In this document: in pieces, positions 49,997 through 58,341 of the stretch
How positions within the stretch are numbered: the first letter of the stretch is position 1
Layout: the number at the start of each line of letters is the position of its first letter
DNA from: Gammaproteobacteria bacterium
Lineage (GTDB): Bacteria; Pseudomonadota; Gammaproteobacteria; DSM-16500
Assembly (NCBI GenBank): GCA_014132595.1
Contig: BMAG01000058.1
Location: 23,263-87,262 of the forward strand
Direction of reading: 5' to 3'
Length of the DNA: 64,000 nucleotides
Notes under the pieces: model-generated
Seen by the model: only the letters and a program-made list of their open reading frames with translations
What the model was told of the DNA's origin: nothing
Databases searched by the model: none
Position numbers and translations under genes: made by a program

Positions 49997-51457
49997 ATGT
50001 CACTGAAAACACCTATTACAGTTGCGTATGGCGATGGCATCGGCCCTGAAATCATGACGGCCACATTGAAAATTTTAACTGCCGCCAATGCACCGATTGA
50101 ACCTGAAATCATTGAAGTGGGTGAAAAACTCTATTTACAAGGTTTTAGCTCAGGCATTCCAGACAGTGCCTGGGAATCTTTAAAAAGAACTAAAATATTA
50201 TTGAAAGGCCCTATCACAACACCTCAAGGCGGCGGTTATAAAAGCCTAAATGTGACCCTGCGCAAAACACTCGGTTTATTTGCGAATGTACGTCCTTGTA
50301 CTTCTTATGCGCCCTACATTAAAACCCATCATCCTGATATGGATTTGGTGATTATTCGGGAAAATGAAGAAGGCACCTATGCGGGGATTGAACATCAGCA
50401 AACCGATGAAGTTTATCAATGCTTAAAATTAGTCACGCGCCCAGGCTGCGAGCGTGTCATTCACTATGCTTTTGAATATGCGCGCAAATTTAATCGCAAA
50501 AAAGTCACCTGTTTGACAAAAGATAATATCATGAAAATGTCGGATGGTATTTTTCATCAGGTTTTTAATGAAATTGCATTGGATTATCCTGAAATTCAAA
50601 CAGAACACTTTATTATTGATATTGGAACCGCGCTTGTTGCAGCAGAACCTGAACGTTTCGATGTGATTGTCACATCTAATTTATACGGCGACATTCTTTC
50701 AGATGTCGCGGCACAAATTGCAGGCTCAGTGGGTATGGCGGGCTCTGCGAATGTTGGAAATCATGTTGCCATGTTTGAAGCGATTCACGGTTCAGCTCCC
50801 ACTATTGCAGGCAAAAAAATCGCAAATCCTTCCGGTTTATTAAATGCTTCCATCCAGATGTTAATTCATATTAATCAGCCAGAGACGGCAACGTTGATTG
50901 AAAATGCCTGGTTAAGAACGTTAGAAGACGGTATTCATACAGCGGATATTTATTCTGAAAAATACAGTAAACAAAAAGCGAATACAGATGAATTCGCTGA
51001 TGCAGTCATTGCCCGCTTAGGCCAAAAACCATCGCATTTTAAAGCAGTTGATTACAAACAAGATGTACGTGCAAAAATTGAATGCTATGGCGAACGTAAA
51101 AAATCTGTCGTTAAAAAAGAATTAGTCGGTGTTGATATCTTCATCGATAACCCTCAATTATCACCCGAAGAACTCGGCGCCAAGTTAGAAAAAATAAACG
51201 AAACCTTACAATTGATCGTGATTACAAGCCGCGGCTTAAAAGTCTGGCCCAATTGCATGATTGATGCACCTTACACACGTCATTGCAGCTGCCGTTTTCA
51301 GGCAACAAAAGACATCAAAAATTTAAAATCCATATCACATCAGGATATTATTGCGTTATTACAGCAATTTGATGCGCTGGGACTCGATGTGATCAAAACT
51401 GAAAATCTATATACCTTTGATGGAAAATTAGGTTTTTCATTGGCTCAAGGACAATAA
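49997..51457 (+). CDS. icd: Isocitrate dehydrogenase, long Rickettsia/Thermus-like type
   Basis: Oxidative decarboxylation of isocitrate to 2-oxoglutarate. The core carries YGDGIGPEIM, IIRENEEGTYAGIEH (about 120-134), SNLYGDILSD and EAIHGSAPTIAGK, the standard decarboxylating-dehydrogenase motifs. Unlike the about 415-residue E. coli enzyme it has an extra C-terminal domain of roughly 140 residues (from about 345). That is the layout of the 480-500-residue enzymes of Rickettsia and Thermus. NADP use is expected for that group but not proven. GAGGAA precedes the start. An NAD-type or homoisocitrate enzyme is less likely. Confidence 0.85.
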   Translation: MSLKTPITVAYGDGIGPEIMTATLKILTAANAPIEPEIIEVGEKLYLQGFSSGIPDSAWESLKRTKILLKGPITTPQGGGYKSLNVTLRKTLGLFANVRPCTSYAPYIKTHHPDMDLVIIRENEEGTYAGIEHQQTDEVYQCLKLVTRPGCERVIHYAFEYARKFNRKKVTCLTKDNIMKMSDGIFHQVFNEIALDYPEIQTEHFIIDIGTALVAAEPERFDVIVTSNLYGDILSDVAAQIAGSVGMAGSANVGNHVAMFEAIHGSAPTIAGKKIANPSGLLNASIQMLIHINQPETATLIENAWLRTLEDGIHTADIYSEKYSKQKANTDEFADAVIARLGQKPSHFKAVDYKQDVRAKIECYGERKKSVVKKELVGVDIFIDNPQLSPEELGAKLEKINETLQLIVITSRGLKVWPNCMIDAPYTRHCSCRFQATKDIKNLKSISHQDIIALLQQFDALGLDVIKTENLYTFDGKLGFSLAQGQ

Positions 51458-51493
51458 ACGCATTCTTTCTCCTACTACGGTGCGCGCTGTTCT

Positions 51494-51628
51494 AACCACC
51501 ACCGTCATTGCGAGCGATAGCTGCGCAATCTATCTTTCAAGCAAAGCTTAAGGCGATAGAGCTGCTTTTTGAAGCTTAGCTTTCGAGATAGATTGCGCAG
51601 CTATCGCTCGCAATGACGGTCGTAGTTA
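51494..51628. repeat. Intact family-B inverted repeat
   Basis: ACCGTCATTGCGAGCGATAG and the following bases to 51535 are the perfect reverse complement of 51586-51620, giving 35-bp arms. Outer flanks TAACCACC/CGTAGTTA extend the pairing imperfectly. The interior pairs partly too (AAGCTTA segments). CGTCATTGCGAG-type palindromes are common dispersed elements in many proteobacterial genomes. It lies between icd and the convergent sua5 gene, where it could end both transcripts. The rest of this 240-base gap shows nothing. Confidence 0.75.
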
Positions 51629-51697
51629 ACTAAATAAGCTAATCCTTCGAACAGCAGTCAGGAACAAAGAAAGCCAGAAAAAACACGACAGAGATAC

Positions 51698-52672
51698 TTA
51701 CCTTTTCTTTTTCCTTTCAGAAAAACTCGCTTTCACTAAGCGATCGAGTATTGCTGTCCATTCATCAGTTTCTGGCACTTCTTCTATCACTATGCGCTTA
51801 AGCTGCTGATGATCCAGATTTCTTAATGTTTGATACAACTCATGCGCATAAGATTTCGCATCTGATGGCATTTTTATGTAAATGATGTTTTTGTTGTGTG
51901 TGACAATCGGTGTTCTCATGAGTAATGCGATTGGTAAATCAGCTTCATTGATACTTTTGACTAAATCATTTATTTCTTCACTATTAAGTAATTGCGTTTT
52001 TGTCACAGGCGCATAATGAGACTCCAGTGAACCCGAGACTCTCGGCGCATGATATCCAGAATGTTTTGATAATGGCTCCTGCAAAACAGTTTCAATTTGC
52101 TTCGCTGTAATCATACCGGGTCGTAAAATAACAGGATGCTTACCCGTCACATCGACAATGGTCGACTCCAACCCAATTTCACACGCACCCCCTTCTAAAA
52201 TGAAATCAACCGCATCCCCGAGCTCTTCACGAACGGCAGCCGCAGTCGTGGGGCTAATGCGTCCAAAACGGTTCGCAGAAGGTGCAGCCAGCCCGCCGCC
52301 AAAAGCTTGTAATAAAGCTTGAGCCACAGGATGACTCGGAATTCGAATCCCAATGGTTTGCTGTTTGCCGGTAACCAAATCTAATACATGCGGCGCTTTA
52401 GGCAAAATTAAGGTTAAAGGACCTGGCCAAAAAGCCTTGGCCAGCTGTTCTGCCATCGGCGATACAAAGCTCACCCAGTCTTTCAGCTGTGTTGGATCTG
52501 CCAGATGCACGATCAACGGATGATCCATAGGTCGTTGTTTAGCCTTGAAAATTTTACGTACTGCTTCTAAATTGCTCGCATCCGCAGCTAACCCATAAAC
52601 CGTCTCGGTGGGCATTGCAACCAGACCGCCTGCTTTTAAGATAGCAACGGCTTCACTTATTAAGGACTGCAT
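51698..52672 (-). CDS. L-threonylcarbamoyladenylate synthase, long Sua5 form
   Basis: Makes threonylcarbamoyl-AMP from threonine, bicarbonate and ATP for the t6A37 modification of ANN-decoding tRNAs. The YrdC-like domain (1-205) has PTETVYGLAADA, KQRPMDHPLIVHL, APSANRFGRISPT and STIVDVTG. A linker and a C-terminal Sua5 domain (about 225-324) make it 324 aa, against about 190 for the short TsaC of E. coli. The C-terminus is very basic (ERKKKR). It stands alone, divergent from scpA. Confidence 0.92.
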   Translation of the reverse strand: MQSLISEAVAILKAGGLVAMPTETVYGLAADASNLEAVRKIFKAKQRPMDHPLIVHLADPTQLKDWVSFVSPMAEQLAKAFWPGPLTLILPKAPHVLDLVTGKQQTIGIRIPSHPVAQALLQAFGGGLAAPSANRFGRISPTTAAAVREELGDAVDFILEGGACEIGLESTIVDVTGKHPVILRPGMITAKQIETVLQEPLSKHSGYHAPRVSGSLESHYAPVTKTQLLNSEEINDLVKSINEADLPIALLMRTPIVTHNKNIIYIKMPSDAKSYAHELYQTLRNLDHQQLKRIVIEEVPETDEWTAILDRLVKASFSERKKKR

Positions 52673-52808
52673 TTTCTTTCGCCTGCTCTTTAAATCAAAT
52701 CAATTAGTGCCATAGTGCTCATTTATCGGCACGGAGTATAACACCGTCTTTCGAATTGTAAAAAAAATAACTTAACACTCAGCCACGATATCCGGTAAAA
52801 TACCCCCC

Positions 52809-53627
52809 ATGAATGATACCACTCAAACACCAGAATCCCCGGAAAATCCCACCCCGATTGCGATGGTGCGCGGACTTGCTTTCACTGCATTGCCTAAAGA
52901 TCTTTATATTCCTCCAGATGCCATGGAAGTATTCCTGGAAGCCTTTGAAGGCCCTTTAGATCTGTTGCTTTATCTGATCCGAAAGCAAAACATTGATATT
53001 CTTAATATTCCAATCGCTGAAGTCACTCGTCAGTACATGGACTATGTCGAATTAATGAAAACGGTATCATTAGAATTAGCCGCAGAATACTTAGTCATGG
53101 CTGCCATTTTAGCCGAAATCAAATCTCGCATGTTATTGCCCCGCCCTGAAAACATCGAAGGGACCGAAGAAGATCCTCGTGCAGAATTAATACGCCGTTT
53201 GCAAGAATATGAACGCTTCAAGAAAGCTGCCGATGAACTGGATCAAATGCCACGTCATGGCCGTGATACTTTTGCAGCAACCATCAGCACCAATGATATG
53301 GTATTTGAAAAGCCCCAACCTTCCGTCTCTTTACAGGAACTTATGCTGGCTCTTTCTGACGTATTGCGCCGCACTGAATTAAATGCAAGCCATCAGATCC
53401 AGCTTGAACCTATGAATATCCGTGAGCGAATGACGAATATTTTATCGGCATTACAACAACAGGAATTCGTCACTTTTTCCAGTTTATTTACACCCGAAGA
53501 AGGTCGATTGGGCGTCGTTGTGACTTTCCTCGCCATGTTAGAGTTGCTGAAAGATCATGTGATTGAATTCGTGCAATCGGTCGCATTTGGGCCTATTCAT
53601 CTCAAAGCCGTTATTACAACAGGTTAA
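52809..53627 (+). CDS. scpA: Segregation and condensation protein A (kleisin)
   Basis: Kleisin that bridges the heads of SMC and binds ScpB to form the condensin complex. Characteristic sequences are FEGPLDLLLYLIRKQNIDILNI (shown here as FEGPLDLLLYLI) and LAAEYLVMAAILAEIKSRMLLP in two parts, with the C-terminal winged helix ending IHLKAVI. Length 272. It heads scpA-scpB-rluB, a conserved proteobacterial order. Confidence 0.95.
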   Translation: MNDTTQTPESPENPTPIAMVRGLAFTALPKDLYIPPDAMEVFLEAFEGPLDLLLYLIRKQNIDILNIPIAEVTRQYMDYVELMKTVSLELAAEYLVMAAILAEIKSRMLLPRPENIEGTEEDPRAELIRRLQEYERFKKAADELDQMPRHGRDTFAATISTNDMVFEKPQPSVSLQELMLALSDVLRRTELNASHQIQLEPMNIRERMTNILSALQQQEFVTFSSLFTPEEGRLGVVVTFLAMLELLKDHVIEFVQSVAFGPIHLKAVITTG

Positions 53628-53632
53628 TATTT

Positions 53633-54295
53633 ATGAACAATGTCACTCCAGAATTACTCGTACAAATTTGTGAAGCAGCTTTAATGGTCGCGGGCAGGAC
53701 TTTAACAATTGCTGTGTTACAAAAATTATTTGATGAAACAGATCAGCCTGAAGCACAGCAAATAAGAGCGGCTCTTTCTACTATTCAAGAAAAATATCAA
53801 GACAGCGGAATTGAGTTACGTGAAGTCGCAAGCGGTTTTCAGTTTCAAGCAAAAGTGGCATTAAGTCCCTGGTTATCGCGGCTCTGGGAAGAACGCGCAC
53901 CACGTTATTCTCGTTCTTTTTTAGAAACACTGGCTTTAATTGCCTACCGTCAACCCATTACACGTGCAGAGATCGAAGAAATTCGCGGTGTCAGCGCAAG
54001 CTCTCATCATTTCAAAACCTTAATGGAACGTGAATGGATTCGTATTATTGGTTATCGCGATGTACCCGGAAAACCCGCGCTTTATGGCACCACCAAAAAT
54101 TTTCTGGATCATTTTAATTTAAAAAGCTTGGATCAATTACCCACCCTCAGTGAATTAAAAGATCTTGCTTGCCAGGAAGCAAAATTACAAGTACAACTGG
54201 AACTGACGAGTCAGGAAACGGAAATGCCTGCAGAAAACACAGAAACTATAACGGAATCCACACAAGAGTTAGAAGCTGCAACATCCAATGACTGA
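53633..54295 (+). CDS. scpB: Segregation and condensation protein B
   Basis: Winged-helix partner of ScpA in the SMC condensin complex. The typical core is RYSRSFLETLALIAYRQPI, then EIEEIRGVS and a GRADIPG-like turn here reading GYRDVPGKPALYGTT. The C-terminal 40 residues are acidic and Thr/Glu-rich. It starts 5 bases after scpA and overlaps rluB by 8 bases, consistent with coupled expression. Confidence 0.95.
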   Translation: MNNVTPELLVQICEAALMVAGRTLTIAVLQKLFDETDQPEAQQIRAALSTIQEKYQDSGIELREVASGFQFQAKVALSPWLSRLWEERAPRYSRSFLETLALIAYRQPITRAEIEEIRGVSASSHHFKTLMEREWIRIIGYRDVPGKPALYGTTKNFLDHFNLKSLDQLPTLSELKDLACQEAKLQVQLELTSQETEMPAENTETITESTQELEAATSND

Positions 54296-55028
54296 AAAAA
54301 TACAAAAAGTACTCGCCAATGCAGGGCTCGCATCACGCAGACAAATTGAAACATGGATCCAGGAAGGCCGCATTCATGTTGATGGTAAAATCGCCAAATT
54401 AGGCGATCGTATAGACATCACCGCTAAAGTACGTGTCGATGGGCGCGATGTGCCGCTCATGAAAAGCGCTGCTCAAAAAACACGGGTATTGCTTTATCAT
54501 AAACCGGAAGGTGAAATTTGTTCTCGGAATGATCCTGAAAAAAGACCGACTGTTTTTGACCGCTTGCCTCTTTTGCGAAATGGCCGCTGGATTTCAGTAG
54601 GACGATTAGATTTTAATACTTCCGGTGTGCTGTTGCTCACGAATAATGGGGAGCTTGCGCATCAGTTGATGCATCCTTCCAAAGAAATTGAACGTGAATA
54701 TGCTGTCCGCGTGCAAGGGCAAGTCAGTCCTGAGATGATAAAAAATTTGAAAGACGGTGTTCCGCTGGATGGAATACCCGCGCATTTCGATAAAATTACT
54801 GATGCGGGCGGCGAAGGTTCTAATCACTGGTATCATGTATTGGTTAAAGAAGGCCGCAACCGCGTGGTACGTAAACTTTGGGAATCACAAGGTGTCAAAG
54901 TCAGCCGTTTAATCAGAATTCGTTTTGATTCTATTACGCTTCCTCGATTCTTAAGACGAGGACGCTGGATGGAATTAGAGAAAGAAGCGATTGCAAATTT
55001 ACGGCATTCTATTACGCAAGTGGAATAA
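54288..55028 (+). CDS. rluB: 23S rRNA pseudouridine synthase RluB
   Basis: RsuA/RluB-family enzyme, probably modifying U2605 of 23S rRNA. It has an N-terminal S4 RNA-binding domain (KVLANAGLASRRQIE to about 60) and the catalytic motif GRLDFNTSGVLLLTNNG with the active-site Asp. KEGRNRVVRKLWE follows. At 246 aa it lacks the long basic tail of the E. coli protein. The position directly after scpB supports RluB over RluE or RsuA. Confidence 0.88.
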   Translation: MTEKIQKVLANAGLASRRQIETWIQEGRIHVDGKIAKLGDRIDITAKVRVDGRDVPLMKSAAQKTRVLLYHKPEGEICSRNDPEKRPTVFDRLPLLRNGRWISVGRLDFNTSGVLLLTNNGELAHQLMHPSKEIEREYAVRVQGQVSPEMIKNLKDGVPLDGIPAHFDKITDAGGEGSNHWYHVLVKEGRNRVVRKLWESQGVKVSRLIRIRFDSITLPRFLRRGRWMELEKEAIANLRHSITQVE

Positions 55029-55098
55029 ACACGCTTACGCACTTCCACTTCTATTCTATTGAATAATTTGATAATCCTCCTCAATCAAAATCCTTTGC

Positions 55099-55104
55099 TA
55101 TACT
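55099..55104 (+). promoter_or_regulatory. -10 box before the 277-codon orphan
   Basis: TATACT in the context GCTATACTTAAAT, similar to the boxes at 268, 4295 and 57191. It lies 37 bases before the start codon. The -35 position (CCTCCT) is not canonical. Confidence 0.35.
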
Positions 55105-55140
55105 TAAATATAGTCAAATTTATCAGAGGAGGGATCAATT

Positions 55141-55974
55141 ATGGGTGGACCGGCACCAACTGGACTCGAAGGCTCAAAAAACTCAAAGGCTACTTTTTCT
55201 GGCAACCTCCAACTTAAGAAAGAACTTGATATTCTTTATGCATATTTAAACTTTGCTAACTTAAAAGATAAACATCCCAACATTACCCTTACATCTCAAC
55301 AAGAAAAACGAATTCATGATCTTAAAAATCTTATAGAGAATGTTCTGCATACAAAGGCGGATGAGTTACCTAAAGAATATGAATGGTTAAACGAAGGATT
55401 TACCAATATAAAACCCGATGACTTAGAACAAGAAAGTGCTCGGTTAAAAAAAGCACTAAGCCTTGCACGAGATTTTGGACAACGAGTTTTTGGAGAAGAA
55501 TTTACTAAGAATATAGATTTAAAAATACAGCAAGCAAAAACCCCCTCTATTACCCCAGCATCTGTCGGCCAACCACAGACAGAACCATTAAAAAATGCTT
55601 CTACTACCTTAACAACTTCAGAATCGAGTGCAGCATTTACAAAACCCAGAGATAACGATGTAGAACTATTAAAGAGAAATATCAGTAACCAAGTTGAAAA
55701 AATAAAAACACAACAATCCACTTATCAAACCCAAAGAATAGCTGTATTAACAGCTTGTTTTAAAGCTTTGGAAGGAAAAATTTCACCCGCTGAACTAAAA
55801 GCAATCGAAGAATCAAAAGCAAATCAGGGATATGCGAAAGCTATTTTCCATAACGAAGCCAAGCATTTATATGTTGCAACAATGGCATTACTCAACAAAA
55901 AAGCTGATCCTGTACAAAAACAGAAAAAATCCATTTCTGAAAAAGTGAAAAACGTTCTATTTAGAAGACCTTAA
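55141..55974 (+). CDS. Orphan soluble protein (277 aa), helical
   Basis: The start has a very strong Shine-Dalgarno (AGAGGAGGG, 8 bases upstream). The protein is charged, Lys-rich and mostly helical, with a Thr/Ser/Pro-rich linker around 135-170 (TPASVGQPQTEP, TTLTTSESS). The C-terminus is basic (KKSISEKVKNVLFRRP). No signal peptide or membrane segment. No family recognised. It is followed 30 bases later by the first of two membrane paralogues, so the three may be expressed together. An effector-like role is inference. Confidence 0.7.
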   Translation: MGGPAPTGLEGSKNSKATFSGNLQLKKELDILYAYLNFANLKDKHPNITLTSQQEKRIHDLKNLIENVLHTKADELPKEYEWLNEGFTNIKPDDLEQESARLKKALSLARDFGQRVFGEEFTKNIDLKIQQAKTPSITPASVGQPQTEPLKNASTTLTTSESSAAFTKPRDNDVELLKRNISNQVEKIKTQQSTYQTQRIAVLTACFKALEGKISPAELKAIEESKANQGYAKAIFHNEAKHLYVATMALLNKKADPVQKQKKSISEKVKNVLFRRP

Positions 55975-56004
55975 TTTATTGTCGCACTAACAGAGAGCGT
56001 GGTT

Positions 56005-57108
56005 ATGAAAAATAGAAATAACTTTGAAACTGCCTGGTACGAAAATGAAGTGCATGAAACAGCACAACATTTAAAAAATGAAGCTCGAACACATGTGCCA
56101 TTGTTGATGGGCACTGCATTAGACGACGTTACAGGCACCGGTTTCGCATTTTACGGCTCTTTCATCCAAATGGTAGTTTCTGAAATTACCTCAATTACTC
56201 TTCCTGGAATCAATAATATAAGTAACCCTAATTGGACCTACGTCGATGCTGTCGCTGCCATCTTTCAAGGAGGCAAACAACTTTTGTATGAAGACTCTCA
56301 TCGGCCTTATGCAACAAAAACAAAAGGAGTCCTCAATCTATCAAGAGGCATAGGCTTGACCGTCGTCGCAGGTGTCAGTACAACCTTAGGAGCTGCAGCA
56401 GGTGCTGCATTAGCTTCCCAAGGAATTGCGGGAGCACTTGGAGTCGCTTTTATACTTTCATGCGATGATGTTGTTGTCGATGCCAGAAGACTCAAAGATC
56501 CTGAGTACTGGTTTCTCGATAGCGTAAAAAAATGGGATAAAATGAATAAAACCATTAGCGTGTTAGAAAAAGAAGTCCTCGATTTGCAACATTCAATCTG
56601 GAAAAATAATAAAGTTGCCAAATGGACCTTAGATCATAAAAAAAAGCGATTAACACTGCTTCAACATGCAATTGCGGAATTAGAGCAAGATATTCAAGCA
56701 CGAGTTAAAGTCAACACAACATGTCAAAAAACGTATGAGACATTGCTTAGAAAGCCTTTTGATGTAGAGTTATCTGGAAAGATAGAAAATTTAATTTCCA
56801 AAACACCCATCTCTATGGATGATAAAGTTGCAGTCGACCGTGAAAAACATGCTCTTACAAAATGTAAAAAAGATTTAAAAAAATCGATTGAAATCGCCAT
56901 ACTTACCGGTATTACTTTTTCAGGTATGCTGTTGCTCTGTTTACCAGGAGGACAAATCGCCGGAGGCATTTTATTGAGCTTATCCGTCGCGATGCTTGTC
57001 AAAAAATATGGTACTGCCTTACGAGAACACATGCCCAATTTAAAAAAACAGCGTGGTGCTAAAAGTATAGAATTATTACCTCTATCACCCGTCAATCCGA
57101 ACAAATAG
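56005..57108 (+). CDS. Orphan membrane protein (367 aa), first of a tandem pair
   Basis: ATG 56005 is preferred over an in-frame GTG two codons earlier. Two Gly/Ala-rich hydrophobic hairpins, about 113-152 (containing TTLGAAAGAALASQG and LGVAF) and about 300-335 (GMLLLCLPGGQIAGG), flank a coiled-coil-like region (about 175-245). The same layout, with many identical positions, recurs in the next gene. Shared marks are the HRP motif ahead of the first hairpin, SCD(D/E)V after it, and LTGITF at the second. No signal peptide. Function unknown; membrane insertion is predicted. Confidence 0.72.
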   Translation: MKNRNNFETAWYENEVHETAQHLKNEARTHVPLLMGTALDDVTGTGFAFYGSFIQMVVSEITSITLPGINNISNPNWTYVDAVAAIFQGGKQLLYEDSHRPYATKTKGVLNLSRGIGLTVVAGVSTTLGAAAGAALASQGIAGALGVAFILSCDDVVVDARRLKDPEYWFLDSVKKWDKMNKTISVLEKEVLDLQHSIWKNNKVAKWTLDHKKKRLTLLQHAIAELEQDIQARVKVNTTCQKTYETLLRKPFDVELSGKIENLISKTPISMDDKVAVDREKHALTKCKKDLKKSIEIAILTGITFSGMLLLCLPGGQIAGGILLSLSVAMLVKKYGTALREHMPNLKKQRGAKSIELLPLSPVNPNK

Positions 57109-57155
57109 GAATATTTTTCTTTTATAATTCAATTAGATATCTCACCTCATTAAAA

Positions 57156-57196
57156 AATTTTAAAATTCCCGCCCTTTTTTTATAGCCATCTATACT
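57156..57196 (+). promoter_or_regulatory. Promoter-like region of the second tandem gene
   Basis: TATACT (57191-57196) in the context ATCTATACTT matches the boxes before the giant genes. The palindrome AATTTTAAAATT (57156-57167) lies upstream as it does at 4276-4287, but about 16 bases further from the -10. No TTGACA-like -35 is seen. Confidence 0.35.
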
Positions 57197-57231
57197 TAGA
57201 GTAGGTAGCAATGTCATAGAGGAATTACGCT

Positions 57232-58341
57232 ATGCTGCATCAAAAAACACTGAAAGATCAAATAAAACAAGCGGGTGAGGATCTTCTCAAACAAGTTCCG
57301 CAGGTTAGGGAAAGTGAACCCGAGGTAAGAACTTACGAAATTACACTTTATAGCATTGCAATTCACACGATCTTAAGTGAGATCGCTACATTTGCTTTAC
57401 CTTCTCCCGAAGCATTACATCATCCTGGTCTTAATTATGTAGAAGCCGGTTCATCTCTTTTACGCGGCGGCCAGCAACTCATGGATGATGAAACCCACCG
57501 GCCGCTTGTCACAAAAGTAAAAGGGTTTAGCAACATCGCAAGCGGTATAGGGCTTATCGTTATCACCGGTGTTGGCACAACATTAGGTGCAGCAGCGGCT
57601 GCCGCTTTATCGGCTCAAGGGATGGCTGCAGCTTTAGGGGTTGCTTTTGTGATCTCCTGTGATGAGGTAATACGCGCGGCTAGAAGAATGGAAGATCCTG
57701 CATACTGGTTGTCAGACAGCTTAAAACAATGGGATAAACTTAACGAAAAAACCATTCCCAAACTACAGGAAGAAATTTATAGATTGGAAAAAACTCCCTG
57801 GGTCAGACAACGAAATTCAGCTGCCACCTGGGCACTTGAGCGTAAAAAAGAACGTTTACTTCAACTCACCACGTACGCGAATGAATTAAAAGAAGATATT
57901 CAAAACAGAACGAGAACCAATGTCGATTGCTGGAATTATTATTATCAAAAATATTATACTGATCCAAGCCATCCTTTATCAGAAAAAGCAAAAGAACTTA
58001 TCGGAGCAGAACCGGATTTTAAAAATCCTAAACGACATGAATATGAAAATAATATCAAAGCAAAATGTGCAACAGATTTAAGAAAGTCTCTTGATATTTC
58101 TTTACTCACAGGCATTACCTTCGCTGGTATGTTATTACTCTGCATTCCGGGTGCACAACCGGCAGGCGCTCTTTTGATCGGCATCTCTGCTGCTATTCTT
58201 GCGGTAAAATTAGCAAATAAAGTGGCAGAAAATGCACCCACTATCAAAAAAACAGTGGACAATTTTTTTAACAATAAACCCAAAACCTCTTCTGAAAGAA
58301 GCACAATAGAAATAGAATTACCCACTACACGAAAAATTTAA
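57232..58341 (+). CDS. Orphan membrane protein (369 aa), second of a tandem pair
   Basis: Paralogue of the preceding gene, with nearly the same length and the same two hydrophobic hairpins (about 104-143, [15 protein letters not shown]; about 288-326, [15 protein letters not shown]) around a coiled coil (about 165-225). GAGGAAT lies 8 bases before the ATG. The last 23 bases overlap the end of convergent mutS, so its C-terminal residues (ELPTTRKI) are read through the mutS terminal codons. Function unknown. The pair probably arose by local duplication followed by clear divergence at both ends. Confidence 0.72.
   Translation: MLHQKTLKDQIKQAGEDLLKQVPQVRESEPEVRTYEITLYSIAIHTILSEIATFALPSPEALHHPGLNYVEAGSSLLRGGQQLMDDETHRPLVTKVKGFSNIASGIGLIVITGVGTTLGAAAAAALSAQGMAAALGVAFVISCDEVIRAARRMEDPAYWLSDSLKQWDKLNEKTIPKLQEEIYRLEKTPWVRQRNSAATWALERKKERLLQLTTYANELKEDIQNRTRTNVDCWNYYYQKYYTDPSHPLSEKAKELIGAEPDFKNPKRHEYENNIKAKCATDLRKSLDISLLTGITFAGMLLLCIPGAQPAGALLIGISAAILAVKLANKVAENAPTIKKTVDNFFNNKPKTSSERSTIEIELPTTRKI

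Noticed and set aside
55314..55721. 135-codon minus-strand frame within the 277-codon orphan
   Set aside because: The plus-strand gene has a very strong ribosome site and promoter-like box; the minus frame has neither.
56724..57104. 126-codon minus-strand frame within the 367-codon orphan
   Set aside because: The plus-strand frame is conserved in its tandem paralogue, so the minus-strand frame is a shadow.
57150..57168. PmrA-type box (TTAA direct repeats) before the 369-codon gene
   Set aside because: The two TTAA cores are 10 bases apart instead of 11 and the rest of the consensus is missing; the other orphan promoters lack a second TTAA.
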